This document shows, one piece after another, positions 7,215 through 9,904 of a DNA stretch of 9,904 nucleotides; position 1 is the first letter of the stretch, and every line of letters starts with the position of its first letter. The notes beneath the pieces were generated by a model, which made no database searches, had not been told where the DNA came from, and saw nothing but the letters and a program-made list of their open reading frames with translations. Both the position numbers and the translations under genes were made by a program. Source of the DNA: Clostridiales bacterium UBA1777 (GTDB lineage Bacteria; Bacillota; Clostridia; Oscillospirales; Oscillospiraceae); NCBI GenBank assembly GCA_002315275.1, contig DCGN01000016.1, positions 6,016 to 15,919 of the forward strand, in the 5' to 3' direction.

Positions 7215-7864
7215 GACATCTTCCTTTTGCATCAGTTGCGATCAAGCAGCTTTTCAGCAAGCCCAGCTGCGATATGTATCCCTTCGTGCCCTCTGAAGCC
7301 GCTGAGAACTACAGAGGCAGAATAGCCTATGACCCCGCCAAGTGCATCGGCTGCGGCATGTGCGAGCGCGTTTGCTCCGGCAACGCCATCACACGCACCG
7401 TCGAGAAGGGCGCTGAGGGCGAGGGAGACAAGATCACCCTGACCTTCAACCTCGGCTCCTGCACCTTCTGCGCGACCTGCGCCGATTTCTGCACTCACAA
7501 GGCAATCTCCTTCACCAAGGACTATCACATGGTAGCCACGAAGGAAGAGGATCTTCTCGTAACGGGCAGCTTCATCAAGGCTCCCGTCAAGAAGCCCGCT
7601 CCCAAGCCGGCAGCACCTGCCGCCGCAGGAGCAGCTCCCGCAGCAGCACCTGCCGCTCCCGCCTGCGAGATCAAGCCCAGAGACGACGGCAAGCCCGTCA
7701 GCGATCCCTCCAAATGCATCTACTGCACCATCTGCGCCAGAAAGTGCCCTGCCGGCGCTCTCACGGTCGACAGAGCGGCAAAGACATGGGTGCTCGACGA
7801 GGAAAAGTGTGTCGGCTGCGGCGCCTGCGCCGACAACTGCCCCAAGAAGTGCATCATTGTCTGA
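7211..7864 (+). CDS. mbhN: Ferredoxin-type hydrogenase subunit (MbhN/EchF/NuoI-like) with a duplicated 2x[4Fe-4S] region
   Basis: The subunit expected to take electrons from soluble ferredoxin and pass them to the small subunit. Residues 1-110 resemble NuoI/EchF: an N-terminal KQLFSKP-x-x-x-x-YPF segment that packs on the membrane arm, then two CxxCxxCxxxC motifs (Cys45/48/51/55 and Cys84/87/90/94). Unusually, a linker rich in Ala and Pro (about 124-151) follows, and then a second ferredoxin-like domain with two more motifs (Cys169/172/175/179 and Cys200/203/206/210). This gives four predicted clusters in 217 residues, where a usual MbhN or EchF has two. The start is GTG at 7211, overlapping the previous stop (GTGA). 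The Shine-Dalgarno sequence is weak, so coupling is likely. It is the last gene of the operon; a strong terminator follows after 6 bases. Confidence 0.92.
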   Translation: MRHLPFASVAIKQLFSKPSCDMYPFVPSEAAENYRGRIAYDPAKCIGCGMCERVCSGNAITRTVEKGAEGEGDKITLTFNLGSCTFCATCADFCTHKAISFTKDYHMVATKEEDLLVTGSFIKAPVKKPAPKPAAPAAAGAAPAAAPAAPACEIKPRDDGKPVSDPSKCIYCTICARKCPAGALTVDRAAKTWVLDEEKCVGCGACADNCPKKCIIV

Positions 7865-7870
7865 TAAAAG

Positions 7871-7910
7871 AAATGCCCTGTATCTCACGCATGAGATACA
7901 GGGCATTTTT
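7871..7910. terminator. Bidirectional intrinsic terminator between convergent genes
   Basis: A perfect 17-bp stem (7871-7887 paired with 7892-7908) closes a four-base loop, CGCA. On the + strand the stem runs into a T tract (7906-7910). On the - strand the sequence after the hairpin is also T-rich (complement of 7865-7873). It lies between the hydrogenase operon stop (7864) and the stop of the opposing amidohydrolase gene (7925), so it probably terminates both transcripts. Confidence 0.93.
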
Positions 7911-7924
7911 GCGTCTTTATACGT

Positions 7925-9526
7925 TTATACCGGCATTGCCGCGCCGCTGTGCTCGGCGGCCTCATAGTCTATCTCGCCGCCGTCGAGTATTTTCTCGCCG
8001 TTTACGAACACCATGTCGATGCCGAAGGGCTTCTCCCTATCGGGTGTCGCTGCATTCAGCTCGGCCTCGTCAAATACCGTGAGGTCGGCGAAGTAACCCT
8101 CTTTTACGTAGCCTCTGTCCTTGAGCATGAAGCGGTCCGCGCTTGCGCCCGTCATACGGCGGACGGTGTTTGGCAGCGTGTCGCCGATGCCGAGCAGAGA
8201 ATCGCGCAGGAACTTCGGGAAGTTATCGTACAGCGCGGGATTCTGCACGCCGAATTCCTCGACCCATGCGTCAGTCATGTAGAGGCACAGCCCGTTGTTT
8301 TCAAAGTCGTGGATAATATCCTCGGTAGTGTACGGCCCCATGTTCACGCGGCCGTTGAAGTCGCTCTCGCGGCACAGCTGCAGGTACATTTCTATGCAGG
8401 ACTTGCCGTATTCCTTCGCAAGCTGCTTGACGGTCTTCCCCTCGTACTTCTCGTAGCCGGGGCCGATGTAGGCGACCTCGATATCGTCAAACCCGAATCC
8501 GAGCAGCAGGGAGGTGGCATAAACGAGCACGGCGAGCTTGAGCTTGTTTACGGGCCTGTTCCGCTCCGCCTCGCTCATTCCGCGGTACCAGCCGGGGAGA
8601 ATGACCGTGATAACGGATACGCCCTTCAGCTCGTTGTAGATATCGAACATCACGCGCACTCCGTCCTCGCGCATTTTGTTTATGATCTTTAATGCCTCCG
8701 CCTTGTCGCCGATCGTCTGGCGGCCGACGAATATCGCGTGAGAATACTGGAGCTTGAGGTCGGTGCCCTTAGAGATTTCGACAAGCTCGTCGAGTGCGCG
8801 CAGCAGGTGAGATCTGCCGAACAGCTCCGGGTACGCCATAGAGACCTTGGATTCGGCTCTCGGGTGAACAGTGAGCGGCTTGTCGTACTTAACGCAGAGC
8901 TCGGCGACCTTGCGAAGCTCCTCTGTGTCGGCAAATACGCCGGGGTTGTACATCAGCCCGAGAGACACACCCGCCGCACCCTTCTGCAGGTTTTCCTCGA
9001 GGATGGCGAGCATGCGCTTTTCCTCGTCCTCGGTGAGCTTTCTGTTCTCATAGCCTGCTACGCTTGCGCGCGCGGAGCAATGGCCGACGAGCGCGGCAAT
9101 GTTGCAGGGAGAGCCGTACTTATCAACAGCCTCGAAAAGCTCCGCAACTGTCGGGCACTCGCCGACGGTGTCATCTCTGTAGCCGAAGAGCCCTCCGCCC
9201 ATTTTGTCAACGTGAGGCGTGTCCTTCTCGAAGCCTGCGGCCGAAAGACCGCAGTTGCCTGTGACAAAGGACGTAACGCCCTGACGGATAAACGGCTCAA
9301 AATAGCGCATGGAGTCCTTCTTGATGACGAACCAGTCATTGTGAGAGTGCATGTCTATAAAGCCGGATGATACGGACTTGCCGCCGAGGTCTATGACCCT
9401 GTCCGCCGCGTCCTCGATACCGCTTGCGACCTTGGCAATCCTGTCTCCGTCGATCAGTATGTCGGCAGCAAACGCGGCCGCGCCCGTGCCGTCATAGATC
9501 TTGCCGTTTTTAAGCAAAGTCTTCAT
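7925..9526 (-). CDS. Metal-dependent amidohydrolase, D-aminoacylase / N-acyl-D-amino-acid deacylase family
   Basis: A 533-residue amidohydrolase-superfamily enzyme most like D-aminoacylases, which hydrolyse N-acyl-D-amino acids to a D-amino acid and a carboxylate; dihydroorotase-like or dipeptidase-like substrates cannot be excluded. Metal-site residues are in the expected order: His60 and His62 in GFIDMHSHND, Cys92 in TGNCGLS (the bridging Cys of D-aminoacylases), His221 in TVHPRAE, His263 in QYSHA, and Asp419 in MTDAW (catalytic Asp). An N-terminal beta-sandwich half (1-55) is completed by the C-terminal segment, including G-Y-x-ADLTVFD near 485-495. No signal peptide is seen, so it is cytoplasmic. 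The ATG lies 9 bases after GGGAGGT (complement of 9536-9542). It is a single-gene unit with its own promoter. The exact substrate is not evident. Confidence 0.88.
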   Translation of the reverse strand: MKTLLKNGKIYDGTGAAAFAADILIDGDRIAKVASGIEDAADRVIDLGGKSVSSGFIDMHSHNDWFVIKKDSMRYFEPFIRQGVTSFVTGNCGLSAAGFEKDTPHVDKMGGGLFGYRDDTVGECPTVAELFEAVDKYGSPCNIAALVGHCSARASVAGYENRKLTEDEEKRMLAILEENLQKGAAGVSLGLMYNPGVFADTEELRKVAELCVKYDKPLTVHPRAESKVSMAYPELFGRSHLLRALDELVEISKGTDLKLQYSHAIFVGRQTIGDKAEALKIINKMREDGVRVMFDIYNELKGVSVITVILPGWYRGMSEAERNRPVNKLKLAVLVYATSLLLGFGFDDIEVAYIGPGYEKYEGKTVKQLAKEYGKSCIEMYLQLCRESDFNGRVNMGPYTTEDIIHDFENNGLCLYMTDAWVEEFGVQNPALYDNFPKFLRDSLLGIGDTLPNTVRRMTGASADRFMLKDRGYVKEGYFADLTVFDEAELNAATPDREKPFGIDMVFVNGEKILDGGEIDYEAAEHSGAAMPV

Positions 9527-9535
9527 GTGCGTGAT

Positions 9536-9542
9536 ACCTCCC
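9536..9542 (-). promoter_or_regulatory. Ribosome binding site of the amidohydrolase gene
   Basis: On the - strand this reads GGGAGGT, nearly complementary to the 16S rRNA 3' end, and is spaced 9 bases from the ATG at 9526. It fixes the start codon; no competing in-frame start lies upstream within a sensible distance. Confidence 0.85.
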
Positions 9543-9574
9543 GAATAATTGTTGTTCCGTAAAGTGCTTAATCA

Positions 9575-9603
9575 ATTATATCCCCGGCAGGAAGCTCTTT
9601 CAA
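9575..9603 (-). promoter_or_regulatory. Sigma-A type promoter of the amidohydrolase gene
   Basis: On the - strand a -35 box TTGAAA (complement of 9598-9603) is followed after exactly 17 bases by a perfect -10 box TATAAT (complement of 9575-9580). Transcription would begin near 9568, giving a leader of about 40 bases that includes the ribosome binding site. The upstream - strand sequence is T-rich, which could help binding. This is the clearest promoter in the window. Confidence 0.8.
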
Positions 9604-9673
9604 TAGCAATGAGGAGAAACTTCCGAATCTCCGACAAAAATTACAGCGAAAAAAGCATAAACTGTAACCCGAT

Positions 9674-9687
9674 TGACACAAGTGTCA
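9674..9687. promoter_or_regulatory. Dyad-symmetric candidate operator
   Basis: The sequence TGACAC-AA-GTGTCA has two perfect 6-base inverted arms separated by 2 bases. It overlaps a consensus -35-like TTGACA (9673-9678), although no good -10 box lies 16-18 bases downstream. It lies in the divergent intergenic region, about 70 bases upstream of the amidohydrolase -35 box and about 100 bases upstream of the repeat-containing reading frame on the + strand. The regulator is unknown; a dimeric repressor would fit. Confidence 0.4.
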
Positions 9688-9699
9688 TCTGATTGTTTC

Positions 9700-9728
9700 T
9701 TGAAAAACCTTGTTTTTCCTGCTATTCT
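9700..9728 (+). promoter_or_regulatory. Possible + strand promoter for the repeat-containing reading frame
   Basis: TTGAAA (9700-9705) and TATTCT (9723-9728) are separated by 17 bases. The -10 box is imperfect and lies inside an inverted repeat. It would start transcription near 9735, about 50 bases before the candidate GTG start. Support is modest. Confidence 0.35.
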
Positions 9729-9747
9729 GATAATCAGATTATAGCAG
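9719..9747. repeat. Imperfect inverted repeat / hairpin in the divergent intergenic region
   Basis: Outer arms CTGCTAT (9719-9725) and ATAGCAG (9741-9747) and inner arms TCTGA (9726-9730) and TCAGA (9734-9738) pair around a 3-base loop, with a 2-base TT bulge on the right side. No T tract follows in either direction, so it is unlikely to be a terminator. It overlaps the candidate -10 box of a + strand promoter, and the - strand also reads TATAAT at 9738-9743. It may be an operator or a leader-RNA structure. Confidence 0.45.
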
Positions 9748-9767
9748 CAAAAAACGGACTAAGCGAG

Positions 9768-9775
9768 AAAGGAGG
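9768..9775 (+). promoter_or_regulatory. Strong ribosome binding site upstream of the AAGC-repeat reading frame
   Basis: AAAGGAGG is a near-perfect Shine-Dalgarno sequence in an otherwise gene-free stretch. A GTG codon begins 10 bases after it, at 9786; an in-frame TTG at 9777 is too close. It supports a translated gene starting here. Confidence 0.55.
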
Positions 9776-9785
9776 CTTGACAGCG

Positions 9786-9869
<84 letters not shown>

Positions 9870-9896
9870 CTGCGCTCTTTTTTCTGTCAATACCGT

Positions 9897-9902
9897 TATA
9901 AT
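9897..9902 (+). promoter_or_regulatory. Isolated TATAAT box at the window edge
   Basis: A perfect TATAAT hexamer occurs two bases before the end of the window. The region 16-18 bases upstream (CTCTTT-like) is a poor -35 box. It could be the -10 element of a downstream gene, but the missing sequence prevents a decision. Confidence 0.2.
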
Positions 9903-9904
9903 AT

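Noticed and set aside
5706..7232. A 508-codon open frame on the - strand opposite mbhM and mbhJ
   Set aside because: Same cause: it is codon-aligned with both sense genes, it crosses their junction, and the translation has only low-complexity charged sequence.
1..7864. Interpretation as a respiratory complex I (nuo) or a stand-alone Mrp antiporter operon
   Set aside because: The large subunit keeps all four nickel-ligand cysteines and hypA is present, which complex I lacks. The NuoL-like half of MrpA is missing and NuoH-, NuoB- and NuoI-like subunits are included, which an Mrp operon would not have.
7232..7906. A 224-codon open frame on the - strand opposite the ferredoxin subunit
   Set aside because: It would start inside the terminator hairpin, and its Gly/Ala/Cys-rich product is the mirror of the cysteine and Ala/Pro codons of the real gene.
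7949..9370. Two + strand open frames (7949-8692 and 8738-9370) opposite the amidohydrolase
   Set aside because: Both lie wholly inside a well-supported gene on the other strand and show no domain motifs.
9719..9760. Intrinsic terminator at the second intergenic palindrome
   Set aside because: The hairpin is followed by an A run on the + strand and by GAAAAA on the - strand, with no T tract in either direction.

Overview
The window looks like a chromosomal fragment from an anaerobic Firmicute (class Clostridia, perhaps an uncultured gut or rumen lineage). The reasons are AGGAGG-type ribosome binding sites before nearly every gene, tightly overlapping genes, C/G-ended codons with frequent AGA/AGG arginine, and an oxygen-sensitive energy-conserving hydrogenase. 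The exact lineage is inference. The hydrogenase large subunit is cut off by the left edge.

Region 1 (1-7864, + strand) is one uninterrupted operon for a membrane-bound, Mrp-linked group 4 [NiFe] hydrogenase of the Mbh type. Order: large catalytic subunit (5'-truncated), hypA (nickel insertion), mrpE, mrpF, mrpG, mbhD, mbhE, mrpB, mrpC, mrpD/mbhH, a NuoH-like membrane anchor, the NuoB-like small subunit, and an unusually long ferredoxin-type subunit with four [4Fe-4S] motifs. Most junctions are ATGA or GTGA overlaps or gaps of a few bases. By analogy with the archaeal Mbh complex, reduced ferredoxin would feed electrons through the iron-sulfur subunits to the Ni-Fe site, making H2, while the Mrp-like module moves Na+ or H+ across the membrane. 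Notable points: hypA sits between the large subunit and the antiporter genes; the large subunit stops right at the Arg where other hydrogenases are cleaved; the MrpD-like subunit has a C-terminal extension that may be a fused MbhI; and no NuoC-like (MbhK) subunit is visible, so it may lie upstream of the window.

Region 2 (7865-7924) holds a perfect 17-bp hairpin terminator flanked by T-rich tracts in both directions, shared by the hydrogenase operon and the convergent gene on the other strand.

Region 3 (7925-9526, - strand) encodes a metal-dependent amidohydrolase of the D-aminoacylase / N-acyl-D-amino-acid deacylase family, with a clear ribosome binding site and a near-consensus sigma-A promoter at 9575-9603. 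It is probably unrelated in function to the hydrogenase.

Region 4 (9527-9904) has no established gene. It holds the amidohydrolase promoter, a dyad (9674-9687), a second imperfect palindrome (9719-9747), a strong ribosome binding site (9768-9775) and a GTG-initiated reading frame that runs straight into a pure AAGC tetranucleotide tract of about 13.75 copies. This is the architecture of a phase-variable gene start and is the most unexpected signal in the window. The rest of that putative gene lies beyond the right edge.
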